DNA of 64,000 nucleotides from Balneola sp. EhC07 (GCF_001650905.1 NZ_LXYG01000012.1:185497-249496); one strand, 5' to 3'. Counted from the first letter of the stretch, positions 54,076 to 63,964 are shown. Notes: a model not told the origin generated them from the sequence alone. Numbers and translations: made by a program.

Positions 54076-57000
54076 ATGAAAAAATTATTTACGATTAGTT
54101 TTGTATTAGTTCTCTCACTAATGGTGGGCAGTAGCGACTTAAAGGCTCAGCAGTTGGATATGGACCTCCTGAAGGGAATGGAGCCAAGAAACGTAGGTCC
54201 GGCTGGTATGAGTGGTAGAATTACTGCCATTGATGTTGTAGAATCTAATAACGACATCATGTATGTAGGATCAGCTTCCGGTGGAGTTTGGAAGTCAGAG
54301 AGCGGAGGAATTAAATGGGAACCTATCTTTGATGATTATGGAGCTGCTTCAATCGGTGCGATCGATATTCATCAAAAAAATCCAAGTATCATTTGGGTTG
54401 GAACAGGTGAAGGAAATCCAAGAAATAGTCAAAGTAGTGGAGCAGGAATATATAAGAGTATTGATGGCGGGCGATCATTTGAATTGATGGGATTGGAAGG
54501 AACCCGAAACATCCATCGTGTGATCATTCATCCGGAAAACCCGGATGTTGTTTTTGTCGGTGCACAAGGATCAGCTTGGGGAGACAGTGAAGATCGGGGT
54601 GTTTTTAAAACTACTGATGGAGGAAAAACCTGGGAAAAGATTCTGTATATAAACACTCGAACTGGTATCGGTGATATGGTAATGGACCCAAACAATCCGA
54701 ATAAGATTTTTGCGGCAATGTGGGAATTCAGAAGATGGCCTTGGTTTTTTAAATCCGGTGGAGAAGGTTCAGGACTGTATATGACCTTAGATGGTGGCGA
54801 AAGCTGGGAAGAAGTGACTTCTGAGGATGGTTTTCCCGAAGGAGAATTAGGACGAATGGGAATTGCTATAGCTCCAAGTAATACAGATGTTGTTTACGCT
54901 CACGTTGAATCAAAAAAGAATGCAATTTACAGATCTGATGATGGAGGCTATACATGGGAGCTTCGCCAAACCGTTGAAAAGGACGGACAAGTTGGTAACA
55001 GACCGTTTTATTATGCAGAAATATATGTAGACCCATTCAATGAGAACACAGTGTACAGTATTTATACGTACATCTCGAAAAGCACTGACGGTGCTCGTTC
55101 GTTTGAAAGTCTGTACCCTTACTATAATTGGGTTCACCCTGATCATCATGCTTTTTGGTTAAGCAAAGATAATCGTGGATTCATGATAGATGGTAACGAT
55201 GGTGGTTTAAACATTACTTATGATGGAGGAGATAGCTGGAGATTCATTAACAATATTCCGGTTGGGCAGTTTTATCATGTAAATGTAGATAACAGAATTC
55301 CTTACAACATTTATGGTGGAATGCAGGATAATGGTTCGTGGCAAGGACCTGCATATGTTTGGCGTTCCGGCGGTATCAGAAATGCATATTGGGAAGAACT
55401 TTATTTTGGTGATGGTTTTGATGTGATCATGGATCAAAGTGACGATCGCTACGTTTTTGCAATGTCACAGCAAGGAAACATTGGTAGAGTAGATCTTGAA
55501 ACCGGAGCCGGACGTTTTGTTCGACCTACACACCCGGATGGAGAGAACTTACGATTCAACTGGAATTCAGCTGTAAATTTTGACCCTTTTAATGAAGAGA
55601 CGATCTACTTCGGCTCTCAGTATGTTCATAAAAGTGATGATCGTGGCGAATCCTGGACAATTATTTCTCCGGATCTGACTACAAACGATACCACAAAGCA
55701 AAAGCAGCATGAAAGTGGCGGTATCACCATGGATGCTACCGGAGCTGAAAATTTTACGACTATTCTGGCAATCGAACCTAGTTCTCTTGAGCAAGGATTG
55801 ATCTGGGTAGGTACAGATGATGGAAAAGTTCATATCACAAGAGATGGTGGAGAGAACTGGACAGATCTTACTAAAAACATAAAAGGAATTCCTTCAGGTA
55901 GCTGGGTGGCTCAAGTAAAAGCTTCCAAATTCAATGCAGGTGAAGCTGTTGCTGTGATCAATAATTATCGTCGTGATGATTGGGGAACGTATGTAATGCA
56001 TACCAAAGACTACGGCAAAAAATGGACAAACATAGCCAAAGACAAAGGTATGGAAGGCTATGCACTTTCCTTTGTTCAGGACCCTGTGGAACCAAATCTT
56101 ATGTTCGTAGGTACTGAGCTTGGACTTTATGTAAGTATTGATGGAGGAAAAGCCTGGACCAAATGGACAAATGGATACCCAACCGTATCTACTTATGATA
56201 TGGTAATTCATCCGCGCGAACATGACTTGGTAATTGGAACATTCGGACGTGCATTTTGGGTTCTGGATGATATCCGACCATTAAGAGATCTTGCTAAAAA
56301 TGGTATTGATGAGTTAGATAAAGCGATCAGAGTTTATGCGGCTCCGGATGCTTATCAAGCCGATTGGAGACAAGCCAGAGGCATGCGATTCTCGGCAGAT
56401 GGTGTTTTTGCAGGGGAAAACCGATCAGGTGGTGCGCGTTTAACGTATTCCGTAAACAGCGAAATGCTGAAAAAGGATGGTGATGAAAACGAAATGAAGT
56501 CATCTGATAAAAAAGAAAAAGTGACAGTAGAGGTTTTCAATATGTCAGGTGAAAAGATCCGAACTTTTGAAAGAACTCCTGAGCATGATGGTATAAACAG
56601 AACATCATGGGGAATGGATAAGGCAGGGATACGCGGCGCTAGCAGACGTAAAGCACGTCCAAACGCTCCGGAACCTTCAGGTGGAGATGTATTACCCGGA
56701 ACCTACAAAGTTAAGTTTACTTATGGTGAATTCTCTGATTCAACGACAGTAAAAGTAATGAGTGATCCACGGATCGAAGTTACAATGGCTGCTCTTAGAA
56801 AAACAGCTGAATTGAGAGATCAGGTATCACAATTAAGCGCAACTTTAGCGGAGGCAACAGATCAGTTAATTGATGCAGAAGCGATAGTGGAAACACATGA
56901 AGCTCTTGCAAAAGCTGATACTCGTGCTAAAAAAGAGTTGAAGGAGATCAATGAAGCCAATAAAGAGATCAAGAAAAAGATAGAAGATCTCATGAATATG

Positions 57001-57276
57001 GTGTTTGGCAAATCTGATGATCGTCAGGGTATTACGAGAAATCCTGAACCAACAACCATGCAGGCGATCTTTGGTCCTTTCCGTTATTTAGGTAACGATT
57101 ATGACGGTCCGGGAACTACGGAAGCGAATCTGCTTCGTTTAGCTGAAGAAGAAGTTGAGAAAGCACTTACGAAGATCAACGCTTTCTTTACTGAAGACTG
57201 GCCGGCATATCAACAGGCAATGGAGAATGCTGATTTCAGTCCATTTAAAGAGTTCAAAACTGTAGATATGGACTAA
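54076..57276 (+). CDS. Exported sortilin-like BNR/VPS10 repeat protein
   Basis: The 1066-residue protein has a signal peptide (about residues 1-24, ending LKAQ) and many BNR/Asp-box turns (for example SIDGGRSF, TTDGGKTWEK, SDDGGYTWEL, TRDGGENWTD, SIDGGKAWTK), giving a ten-bladed sortilin-like propeller (about 30-750). A Lys/Glu-rich helical tail follows (about 880-1000, probable coiled coil). No catalytic motif is evident, though many such proteins are annotated as glycosyl hydrolases. It is exported to the periplasm or surface. Protein or peptide binding is a reasonable guess from its place next to two peptidases. Confidence 0.9.
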   Translation: MKKLFTISFVLVLSLMVGSSDLKAQQLDMDLLKGMEPRNVGPAGMSGRITAIDVVESNNDIMYVGSASGGVWKSESGGIKWEPIFDDYGAASIGAIDIHQKNPSIIWVGTGEGNPRNSQSSGAGIYKSIDGGRSFELMGLEGTRNIHRVIIHPENPDVVFVGAQGSAWGDSEDRGVFKTTDGGKTWEKILYINTRTGIGDMVMDPNNPNKIFAAMWEFRRWPWFFKSGGEGSGLYMTLDGGESWEEVTSEDGFPEGELGRMGIAIAPSNTDVVYAHVESKKNAIYRSDDGGYTWELRQTVEKDGQVGNRPFYYAEIYVDPFNENTVYSIYTYISKSTDGARSFESLYPYYNWVHPDHHAFWLSKDNRGFMIDGNDGGLNITYDGGDSWRFINNIPVGQFYHVNVDNRIPYNIYGGMQDNGSWQGPAYVWRSGGIRNAYWEELYFGDGFDVIMDQSDDRYVFAMSQQGNIGRVDLETGAGRFVRPTHPDGENLRFNWNSAVNFDPFNEETIYFGSQYVHKSDDRGESWTIISPDLTTNDTTKQKQHESGGITMDATGAENFTTILAIEPSSLEQGLIWVGTDDGKVHITRDGGENWTDLTKNIKGIPSGSWVAQVKASKFNAGEAVAVINNYRRDDWGTYVMHTKDYGKKWTNIAKDKGMEGYALSFVQDPVEPNLMFVGTELGLYVSIDGGKAWTKWTNGYPTVSTYDMVIHPREHDLVIGTFGRAFWVLDDIRPLRDLAKNGIDELDKAIRVYAAPDAYQADWRQARGMRFSADGVFAGENRSGGARLTYSVNSEMLKKDGDENEMKSSDKKEKVTVEVFNMSGEKIRTFERTPEHDGINRTSWGMDKAGIRGASRRKARPNAPEPSGGDVLPGTYKVKFTYGEFSDSTTVKVMSDPRIEVTMAALRKTAELRDQVSQLSATLAEATDQLIDAEAIVETHEALAKADTRAKKELKEINEANKEIKKKIEDLMNMVFGKSDDRQGITRNPEPTTMQAIFGPFRYLGNDYDGPGTTEANLLRLAEEEVEKALTKINAFFTEDWPAYQQAMENADFSPFKEFKTVDMD

Positions 57277-57323
57277 GTTTGAATAACCAATATTCAAATT
57301 TTAGTTTGGAATGTTATTGACGT

Positions 57324-57355
57324 AAATCCCCCGATCAGAAATGATCAGGGGATTT
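57324..57355 (+). terminator. Terminator of the BNR gene
   Basis: AAATCCCCCGATCA and TGATCAGGGGATTT (one mismatch) around a GAAA-type loop, followed by further U residues on the plus strand. It lies 48 nt past the BNR stop. Confidence 0.88.
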
Positions 57356-57367
57356 TTTATGCATATT

Positions 57368-57415
57368 AAAAAAGGCTGCAGGGATAATTCATGAATTATC
57401 CCTGCAGCCTTTTTT
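57368..57415. terminator. Perfect 48-nt palindrome, bidirectional terminator
   Basis: The whole stretch is its own complement: six A, GGCTGCAGGGATAATTCA, then the mirror half ending in six U. It can terminate both the plus-strand BNR transcript and the minus-strand S9 peptidase transcript (stop at 57490). With 57324-57355 it makes a double stop in a convergent gap. Confidence 0.88.
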
Positions 57416-57489
57416 GTGAAACTATATGTTTTGCCATCAATGAATAGTAAATGAGGATACCACATAGAATATCCTCATGAGTTATTCAA

Positions 57490-59769
57490 TTATTCATTCG
57501 TCCAGATAAGGTCAACATCAACTTCATCCTGACTTGTTATTTCTGGATTCAGGTTATTGATCAAATGCTGAAGACGCAGTTTTTGATAATGGCGCCCGTG
57601 TGCTCCTCGAATTCCGTGTCTGTTTCCGGGGTACATCATCAAGTCAAAGTTTTTGTCTGCTTTGATAAGAGCATCAACCAACATAGTAGTATTGGCAGGA
57701 TGAACATTGTTATCAATGGAACCATGAATCAGAAGCAGCTTCCCTTTCAATTGATCAGCATATGTCATTGCAGAACCAACATCGTAGCCTTCTTTATTCG
57801 CCTGAGGTGTGTTCATATAGCGCTCAGTATAAATAGTGTCATAACTTCTCCAATCGGTAACAGGAGCTCCTGAAACGCCAACCTGGAAGATGTCAGGATA
57901 GCGAAGCATGAGTAATGCAGTTGCATATCCGCCATAAGAATGACCATACACACCAACCCGATCTCCATCAGCATAATCACGTTCAGTAACTTGCTCAATT
58001 ACAGCCGCGTAATCATCAATTTCTAAGGTTCCGAGTCTGCCGTAATGAAGAGTTTGAAATTCTTTACCACGATTTCCGGAGCCACGGTAATTTGCTCGTA
58101 CAACTACAAAACCTAACTGTGCCATTCTTTGATAGCCATCGTAGTTTTTATAGGTGTTGGAAACATCCTGAGAACCAGGACCACCATAAAGTGGTAATAG
58201 AACAGGGTATTTCTTTGACGGGTCAAAATCTTTTGGTTTATATATAAGAACCGGAAGATCTGTTTCCCCGTCTGCAGCTTTCATAACTGTGAACTCAGGT
58301 TTCTCAAGTCCTGCATCTTCCACATTACTGATGTCTGCTTTCATGATGTTGCGGACCATCTTCCCTTTATTATCATATAAATTGGCTTCGTATGGAGAAT
58401 CGAAAGAAGAATGTGAGCACACATAATATTCGCCGGCTTCATTCATGCTTACATTATGTCGACCATCACCATTTGAGAGCTTTTTCATATTCTTTCCATT
58501 CATATCAACGGAATAGAAGTAGCTGTCTAAGCCCATGTTTTGGTAAGCTGTGAAATAGACCTTTTTATTTTTTTGATCTACATTTTCAATATTTCCGACC
58601 GGAAAATCACCTTTAGTAACCTGATTGATGAGCTTACCACTGAAATCATAGTGATAGACGTGATTGTATCCGCTTACTTCAGAGGTCCAGATAAAAGTTT
58701 TGTCGTCATCCAGCTGGATAAAATTGTCATGAAGATCTATATAAGCATCTTCTTTTTCTTCAAGAATGGTTCTTACTTTTTTGGTTTTGATATCATAAGC
58801 CAGAAGTTCGAGATGATCCTGTTTTCTGTTCAAGCGACGAAAAGTCAACTCACTTCCGTTATTTCTCCAAACCGGTCTTACAATATATGTATCAGGATCG
58901 CTGTTGGTTGGCACTTGCTCGATTTCACCCGTTGCAATATCAACAATAAACAGATTTACGGTAGGGTTGGTTTCTCCGGCTTTTGGATATCTCATCTGCT
59001 CTAGTCCGGCTTCAAATGTTAGCTCGTGAACTATTGGAAACTGATGAACGTCTTTTTCCTGATACTGTAAATAAGAGATCTTTGAGTTATCAGGAGAGAA
59101 CCAATATGCTTCACGTTGACCAAATTCTTCAGGATAAACCCAGCTTGGTCGCCCGTTCATCTTCTCTTCACTTCCGTAAGTAAGACGTTTTTCTTCTTTG
59201 GTCTTGGTATCAACTACGTAGATGTCATATTCTTTGATATAAGCGAACTTGGTATAGTCATGAGAATAGGTTCCATTCCAAAGCTGACTTCTTTCCATGC
59301 CTCTCATTAATTCGTCGGTATAAAGAGGACGCTCTACTTCAGGCTTGTACAGCTTTCTTAACTTTCTGTCCTTAAGATCAAATACGTAATCAACTTCATC
59401 TTGAGTAAAGAAAATGGCTTTATCATCCATTACAAATTCAAAACGATCGAAAGGCAATGCAGAAACATCAGCATCTGCAGCAGTATTATATTGGCTGATC
59501 AGAGCATCAGTAGTTTTTTTGTCAAACAGTAATGTCCTTTTTTCTGTCTTCGGATCTACTTTATAAAAAACAGTATTGCCATTTTCGCCTTTTTCTGTTT
59601 CCATGTAGCCAAGATCGCCGGGAAGCCAGCTTAAGCTGGAACCGTCAAAATTGACAAAGCCACGCTCGCCCATCTTTGCATAAAGTTCCAAACCTGTTTG
59701 GGCGTTTGAAACACTTGAAAGTGATACCAAAAGTATCAGCGTAAAAATCGATTGAAATAACCTTTTCAT
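57490..59769 (-). CDS. S9 family peptidase (dipeptidyl peptidase IV-like)
   Basis: The 759-residue protein has a signal peptide (about 1-23, ending SNAQ), an N-terminal beta-propeller DPP IV domain (about 90-480) and a C-terminal alpha/beta-hydrolase peptidase domain. The catalytic triad is S611 in GVYGHSYGGYAT, D686 in HGSIDNNVHP and H718 in YPGNRHGIRG. The Glu pair of DPP IV substrate binding is suggested by SWVYPEEFGQREAYW. It should cleave N-terminal dipeptides in the periplasm. Single gene, convergent with the BNR gene across strong terminators. Confidence 0.95.
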   Translation of the reverse strand: MKRLFQSIFTLILLVSLSSVSNAQTGLELYAKMGERGFVNFDGSSLSWLPGDLGYMETEKGENGNTVFYKVDPKTEKRTLLFDKKTTDALISQYNTAADADVSALPFDRFEFVMDDKAIFFTQDEVDYVFDLKDRKLRKLYKPEVERPLYTDELMRGMERSQLWNGTYSHDYTKFAYIKEYDIYVVDTKTKEEKRLTYGSEEKMNGRPSWVYPEEFGQREAYWFSPDNSKISYLQYQEKDVHQFPIVHELTFEAGLEQMRYPKAGETNPTVNLFIVDIATGEIEQVPTNSDPDTYIVRPVWRNNGSELTFRRLNRKQDHLELLAYDIKTKKVRTILEEKEDAYIDLHDNFIQLDDDKTFIWTSEVSGYNHVYHYDFSGKLINQVTKGDFPVGNIENVDQKNKKVYFTAYQNMGLDSYFYSVDMNGKNMKKLSNGDGRHNVSMNEAGEYYVCSHSSFDSPYEANLYDNKGKMVRNIMKADISNVEDAGLEKPEFTVMKAADGETDLPVLIYKPKDFDPSKKYPVLLPLYGGPGSQDVSNTYKNYDGYQRMAQLGFVVVRANYRGSGNRGKEFQTLHYGRLGTLEIDDYAAVIEQVTERDYADGDRVGVYGHSYGGYATALLMLRYPDIFQVGVSGAPVTDWRSYDTIYTERYMNTPQANKEGYDVGSAMTYADQLKGKLLLIHGSIDNNVHPANTTMLVDALIKADKNFDLMMYPGNRHGIRGAHGRHYQKLRLQHLINNLNPEITSQDEVDVDLIWTNE

Positions 59770-59899
59770 AAGAGAATGTGTTTTATGTTATTCTGCTGAA
59801 GATGTCGCAGATAGTTAGTCTTTAAATATAAGGGTTCTGAATTAAGTTACCGTCAAATTGCGTAAATGGTTTTTGGGGAAGAAAGGTTTAGATATATCG

Positions 59900-59937
59900 T
59901 TTCTGTAGGCGCGTAAGATTTTATGCGCCTACAGAAA
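59900..59937. repeat. 17-bp inverted repeat, GTAGGCGCG family
   Basis: TTTCTGTAGGCGCGTAA (59900-59916) faces TTATGCGCCTACAGAAA (59921-59937) around GATT, with one G-T wobble. The core GTAGGCGCG ... CGCGCCTAC layout and the A/T-rich centre match the repeat at 1944-1987. It lies between the 5' end of the S9 gene and the 3' end of murI. Confidence 0.8.
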
Positions 59938-59964
59938 TAGATACAGAAATGACATATTGAAAAA

Positions 59965-60771
59965 TCAAAGATGGGTAATTACAACGTCAGAGATCTTACG
60001 ACCTAAAAACCGCTCTGCCAATTCCTGAAAACGTTGAGGCCGGTCACTTACAAAGCACTGAAAATCACCACCTTCGGTATTCAAAAGCTCAAGGGCATTC
60101 AAAGTGTTCTTTGCAGTGAGGGCTATAGAATCAGCAGAGTCTATAATTTTGATAGTATCTGATTTCAGGATAGAAGGAATAGCTTTCTTGAAAAGAGGAT
60201 AGTGCGTACAACCCAAGATCAGTGAGTTGATATCTGAGTTATCAAATACAGACAGATAACTTTCCAAAGTTTTTGTAGCGACTTCATTATCGATCCAGCC
60301 TTCTTCAGCCAAAGGAACCAACAATGGACAAGCTTGCTGCGTTACTTTTATTTTAGAATCCAGCGCATGAATGGACTTTTCATAAGCTTTGGAATTAACC
60401 GTAGCTAATGTGCCAATCACTCCAACATGATCATTGGGAGTTTGCGATAACGCCATTTCCGTTCCGGATGTAATCACATCTAAAACAGGAAGAGAACCCG
60501 TTTTCTCTTTAATTTCATTTTTTGCCGAAGCCGAAACCGTATTACAGGCAATGAGGATCATTTTAACGCCTTTTGAAAGTAAAAAGTCAGTGATTTGGAG
60601 AGCGTATTCACGGACAGTTTCTTCAGACTTTATTCCATAAGGCACACGAGCGGTATCTCCAAAATAGATGATATCTTCGTTAGGCAAAGCTTTCGCTACT
60701 GCTTTGGCAACGGTTAATCCTCCGATTCCGGAATCAAAAATTCCAATGGGTGCTTTACTATTGGTACTCAC
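59965..60771 (-). CDS. murI: Glutamate racemase
   Basis: The 268-residue enzyme makes D-glutamate for peptidoglycan. The Asp13 in GIFDSGIGGLTVA, first catalytic Cys76 in ILIACNTVSASA and second Cys188 in LILGCTHYPLF are all present, as is YFGDTARVPYG. No signal peptide; cytoplasmic. It is a single gene, divergent from the TonB receptor with 153 nt between the starts. Confidence 0.96.
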   Translation of the reverse strand: MSTNSKAPIGIFDSGIGGLTVAKAVAKALPNEDIIYFGDTARVPYGIKSEETVREYALQITDFLLSKGVKMILIACNTVSASAKNEIKEKTGSLPVLDVITSGTEMALSQTPNDHVGVIGTLATVNSKAYEKSIHALDSKIKVTQQACPLLVPLAEEGWIDNEVATKTLESYLSVFDNSDINSLILGCTHYPLFKKAIPSILKSDTIKIIDSADSIALTAKNTLNALELLNTEGGDFQCFVSDRPQRFQELAERFLGRKISDVVITHL

Positions 60772-60924
60772 TAGCTGTGTTTATAATTTATTACTGAATG
60801 TGATGGAAATGTAATAGAGTTTTGCCGGAACTCCATCTATCTTATTATGATTTAGGTATTTGATATTAATATTTCATAGATCAATTCCCGACAAAATTGT
60901 TCCACAATATAGAATCTTATTTTT

Positions 60925-63003
60925 TTGATTAGAAAAATACATCTACAAATTTTATTAGCAGTTTTTATTACTTCATTCGGATTTGAGATCGCTGCTCAAG
61001 ATAATCCCGACACTCTGAAAGCTAAACTGGATGAGATTACCGTGGTTGGTTTTAGCGGGAACAGAAGCATTATGGAAACTCCGGGCTCCATTTCTTATTT
61101 GGATAATAAACTTATCAACGGATTTAGTGATCAGTCATTGGTTTATGGTCTTAACTCTGTAGCCGGTGTAAAAATGGACGAACGGGCTCCGGGAAGTTAC
61201 AGAATCGCCATCAGAGGAAGTGCAATTCGTTCACCTTTTGGAGTCAGAAATGTGAAAGTATACTGGAATGACTTTCCACTCACGTTGCCATCCGGAAGTA
61301 CACCGCTTAATTTGTTGAACAATCAGAATATCAAACAAGTCGAGGTAATCAAAGGACCTGCAGGAAGTATATATGGAGCGGGGACAGGAGGTGTTTTGTT
61401 GATCAACAGCTTTCCGAAAAACCCGCAAACAGAGCGAATAGTTGATGCTTCGGTTGGTGATTTTGGGTTGTTCAAATACGGAGGAGAATACAACACCAAA
61501 AAAGAGGGTATGATCTCTCAGTACAAGTATGCTTCTCAGGTTTCTGATGGATACAGAGACCAATCTTTTTTTGAGCGAAGAACATTTGAATCCGGAGTGA
61601 AAGTGTTTACGCCTTCAAATGCTTTGGTGAGTGTTTCCACATTGTATTCCAATTTGAATTACGGTATTCCCGGTGGACTAAATCTGCAACAATTTCAGGA
61701 TGATCCCACACAAGCCAGAGCAGGAAGTGTGGAACAAAATGCATCAATAGATCAGGAAGATTTTATCATTGGCGCAAACATAGAAAGCGAGTGGTCAGAA
61801 CACTGGTCAGGTGGAACCAATATTTTTGCAAACATCAGTAAGTTCGAAAATCCTTTCAATTTCGATTATAAAAGTGAAAGCAGAAAAAGTTGGGGAAGTA
61901 GACCTTGGGTGCAATACAAGAATACATTCGGAGATACAGATCTTAAACTAAAACTAGGAGCTGAAAATCATTTTGGGAATAATAACGCAAGAAATTACCA
62001 AAATGATGGAGGAATAAGAGATACTCTGAATTTCGAAGACGAGATCGAGATCAAGAACAGAAGCGTATATTTGACGGGAGAGCTGGATCTTCCCGGAGAA
62101 GTGTTCATCAACGCAGGAATTAGTATAAACAGAGTGAACTACGATGTAACCAGAGTAGCAACTAAGGAAGGCGGTGTAGATCCGAATCTGATATCCAAGA
62201 ATTTTGAAACAGCTATTTTGCCCCGGATTGCGATTGCAAAAAGATTGACTGACTTTACTACCCTCCATGCCAGTATAAGCGCTGGATTTTCACCACCAAC
62301 ACTGGAAGAATTCCGGACTAATGATGGCGAGTTAAACGAAAATCTGGAACCCGAAAAAGGAATCAATTACGAAATTGGAACTCGTGGAAATACTGGAAAT
62401 GGTTCTTTCAGATATGATCTGGCTATCTTCTATTTCAAGTTGAAGGAAAGTATTGTACTTACAGAATCGCAACGCGACGGAACATTAGCATTCGCAAACG
62501 CAGGAAGTACCAATCAAACCGGATTTGAATTTTCCACCAATTGGATTGCCATCAATAATGAGAATGGTTTTTTAAATTTGCTGGAAATTCAAAGCTCTTA
62601 CACTTTCCATAATTTCAAATATGATAACTATGTAAAAGAGGGAGATGATTTTTCGGATAACCGGTTACCAGGCGTGGCTCCACATACCTTTTTCACATCT
62701 CTTTCAGCAGAAACAAATATCGGTTTATACGGACTGTTATCCTACAATTACACAGATGAAATTCCATTAACCGATGGAAATACAGTGTACTCAGATCCCT
62801 ATCATTTGATGAAAGGAAAATTCGGTTTTAAGCAAATACTGGGAGAGAAATTCGATCTGGATATTTACGCCGGCGTCGATAACCTGCTCGATCAACAATA
62901 CAGTTTAGGCTACGATATAAATGCTTTTGGAAATCGTTTTTACCAACCCGCTCCGGGAATCAATTGGTTTGGGGGGATTAAAATCAACTATTTGATTAAG
63001 TAA
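60925..63003 (+). CDS. TonB-dependent outer-membrane receptor
   Basis: The 692-residue protein starts at TTG (60925), with no nearby ATG that would keep the signal peptide (about 1-24, ending EIAAQ). A plug domain (about 35-150, TVVGFSGNRSIMETPGSISYLD, VEVIKGPAGSIYGAGTGGVLLIN) is followed by a 22-stranded barrel ending in INWFGGIKINYLIK. It lacks a carboxypeptidase-like extension and a SusD partner, so it is of the siderophore/cobalamin/FecA type rather than a glycan SusC. The ligand is unknown. No Fur box was recognised in the leader. Confidence 0.93.
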   Translation: MIRKIHLQILLAVFITSFGFEIAAQDNPDTLKAKLDEITVVGFSGNRSIMETPGSISYLDNKLINGFSDQSLVYGLNSVAGVKMDERAPGSYRIAIRGSAIRSPFGVRNVKVYWNDFPLTLPSGSTPLNLLNNQNIKQVEVIKGPAGSIYGAGTGGVLLINSFPKNPQTERIVDASVGDFGLFKYGGEYNTKKEGMISQYKYASQVSDGYRDQSFFERRTFESGVKVFTPSNALVSVSTLYSNLNYGIPGGLNLQQFQDDPTQARAGSVEQNASIDQEDFIIGANIESEWSEHWSGGTNIFANISKFENPFNFDYKSESRKSWGSRPWVQYKNTFGDTDLKLKLGAENHFGNNNARNYQNDGGIRDTLNFEDEIEIKNRSVYLTGELDLPGEVFINAGISINRVNYDVTRVATKEGGVDPNLISKNFETAILPRIAIAKRLTDFTTLHASISAGFSPPTLEEFRTNDGELNENLEPEKGINYEIGTRGNTGNGSFRYDLAIFYFKLKESIVLTESQRDGTLAFANAGSTNQTGFEFSTNWIAINNENGFLNLLEIQSSYTFHNFKYDNYVKEGDDFSDNRLPGVAPHTFFTSLSAETNIGLYGLLSYNYTDEIPLTDGNTVYSDPYHLMKGKFGFKQILGEKFDLDIYAGVDNLLDQQYSLGYDINAFGNRFYQPAPGINWFGGIKINYLIK

Positions 63004-63077
63004 GTTGTCATTTCTGTGGATGTCATGAAATTCGTTGACGGTTTATAGGGATAGTTCTAAGAAAACTCGCCCTTAGG

Positions 63078-63220
63078 ATTTAAGACGGAGAAGAGAGCAT
63101 GATCCGGAGGCGTCTGCAAAGCAGGAATAATCCTTTCTGGTGAGTAGTATAGTAACTTTCTCAGAATGAGCGAAGACCTTTAGGATTATTCAGCGCAGGA
63201 TCAGTGAACCCGTCTTAAAT
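63078..63220. repeat. Long nested inverted repeat 1 of the right tail
   Basis: Three nested pairings in order: ATTTAAGACGG (63078-63088) with CCGTCTTAAAT (63210-63220), GATCC (63101) with GGATC (63198), and AATAATCCT (63126-63134) with AGGATTATT (63182-63190). Together they fold a 143-nt stem. A small palindrome CTTGAT...ATCAAG (63228-63255) follows at once. No open frame is credible. Confidence 0.65.
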
Positions 63221-63380
63221 ACTTTGGCTTGATCTTTTGCTACTTTTGTATCAAGACAAAAGTAGGTACCCTTGTGCTAAGTTAAACTTGTATACAGGAT
63301 TCAGTACTTTGGCTCTGTGTACTTTTGTACCGATACTGAGCTTCCTCAGCACAGGCTCCAGTACCAAAAACTCCCGACAA

Positions 63381-63526
63381 GAATTATTGGCGCGAACTCC
63401 ATTACATCGACTAATCATTACAAAAGGTCCTCGTTCAAACTGAACATATTTACAAATCAGCCAGAATGTAATGATTGCTCCTGCGGAGCCGTCGATTCCA
63501 TTGCGTTCTTGTCTCGCCAATAATTC
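63381..63526. repeat. Long nested inverted repeat 2 of the right tail
   Basis: GAATTATTGGCG (63381-63392) pairs with CGCCAATAATTC (63515-63526), ATCGAC (63406-63411) with GTCGAT (63491-63496), and AATCATTAC (63413-63421) with GTAATGATT (63468-63476), nested in order. It resembles repeat 1 in size (146 nt) but not in sequence. No gene is seen between 63004 and 63701. Confidence 0.65.
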
Positions 63527-63701
63527 CAAAGGTCGCTGTAGCTGGAAGCTTTTTCTGAAATCGGCAGGTTTTAATAGGTTTAGCTAAATACTATGTTCGA
63601 CTTTTTACTAGAATATTAAGCACTAAGCGTATCTATCTGTTTTGTAACAAATAATGCTTTGAATACTCTTTAGATTAGGCTGTTAATTAGCGAGAGAAAA
63701 A

Positions 63702-63959
63702 ATGAAGTCTATAATTAATAGAGCAAAAATTTTCTGCTAGTTTTTTATTTTTACAGCATGTTTTAATTCTCAATTACTCGAAGAAACTAATGCTATTTTG
63801 AAATCTTTAATGGTAAACGAGTTCACTGGGGTAAATCATATTAGCATATCTACCGTCGATAGTATTGACTTTATAAAACCATTATCAATAAATTTATTCA
63901 ATGAATTAACATTTGGGAAAGTTGTTGATTCAAATGGTGACTCAATATTGCAGCAATAG
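63702..63959 (+). pseudogene. Lipoprotein gene with in-frame TAG in signal peptide
   Basis: From the ATG at 63702, one frame runs to TAG at 63957-63959 but is cut by TAG at codon 13 (63738-63740). Reading through it gives a basic start, a hydrophobic FFIFTAC lipobox, and an about 60-residue mature part (ELTFGKVVDSNGDSILQQ at the end). The frame and reading context are continuous, so this looks like a lipoprotein disabled by a nonsense mutation, or a sequencing error. No downstream start would keep the signal peptide. Confidence 0.55.
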
Positions 63960-63964
63960 ATAAA

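Noticed and set aside
58540..59004. Plus-strand 154-codon frame within the S9 peptidase gene
   Set aside because: Antisense shadow of a well-supported gene with atypical, hydrophobic composition.
63237..63529. Overlapping open frames of 68-92 codons in the right tail
   Set aside because: They arise from the palindromic repeats on both strands, with no start signals or recognisable domains.
63738..63740. Recoded stop (pyrrolysine or selenocysteine) in the lipoprotein frame
   Set aside because: Selenocysteine uses TGA, pyrrolysine genes are not expected here, and the site is within a signal peptide; mutation or error is simpler.
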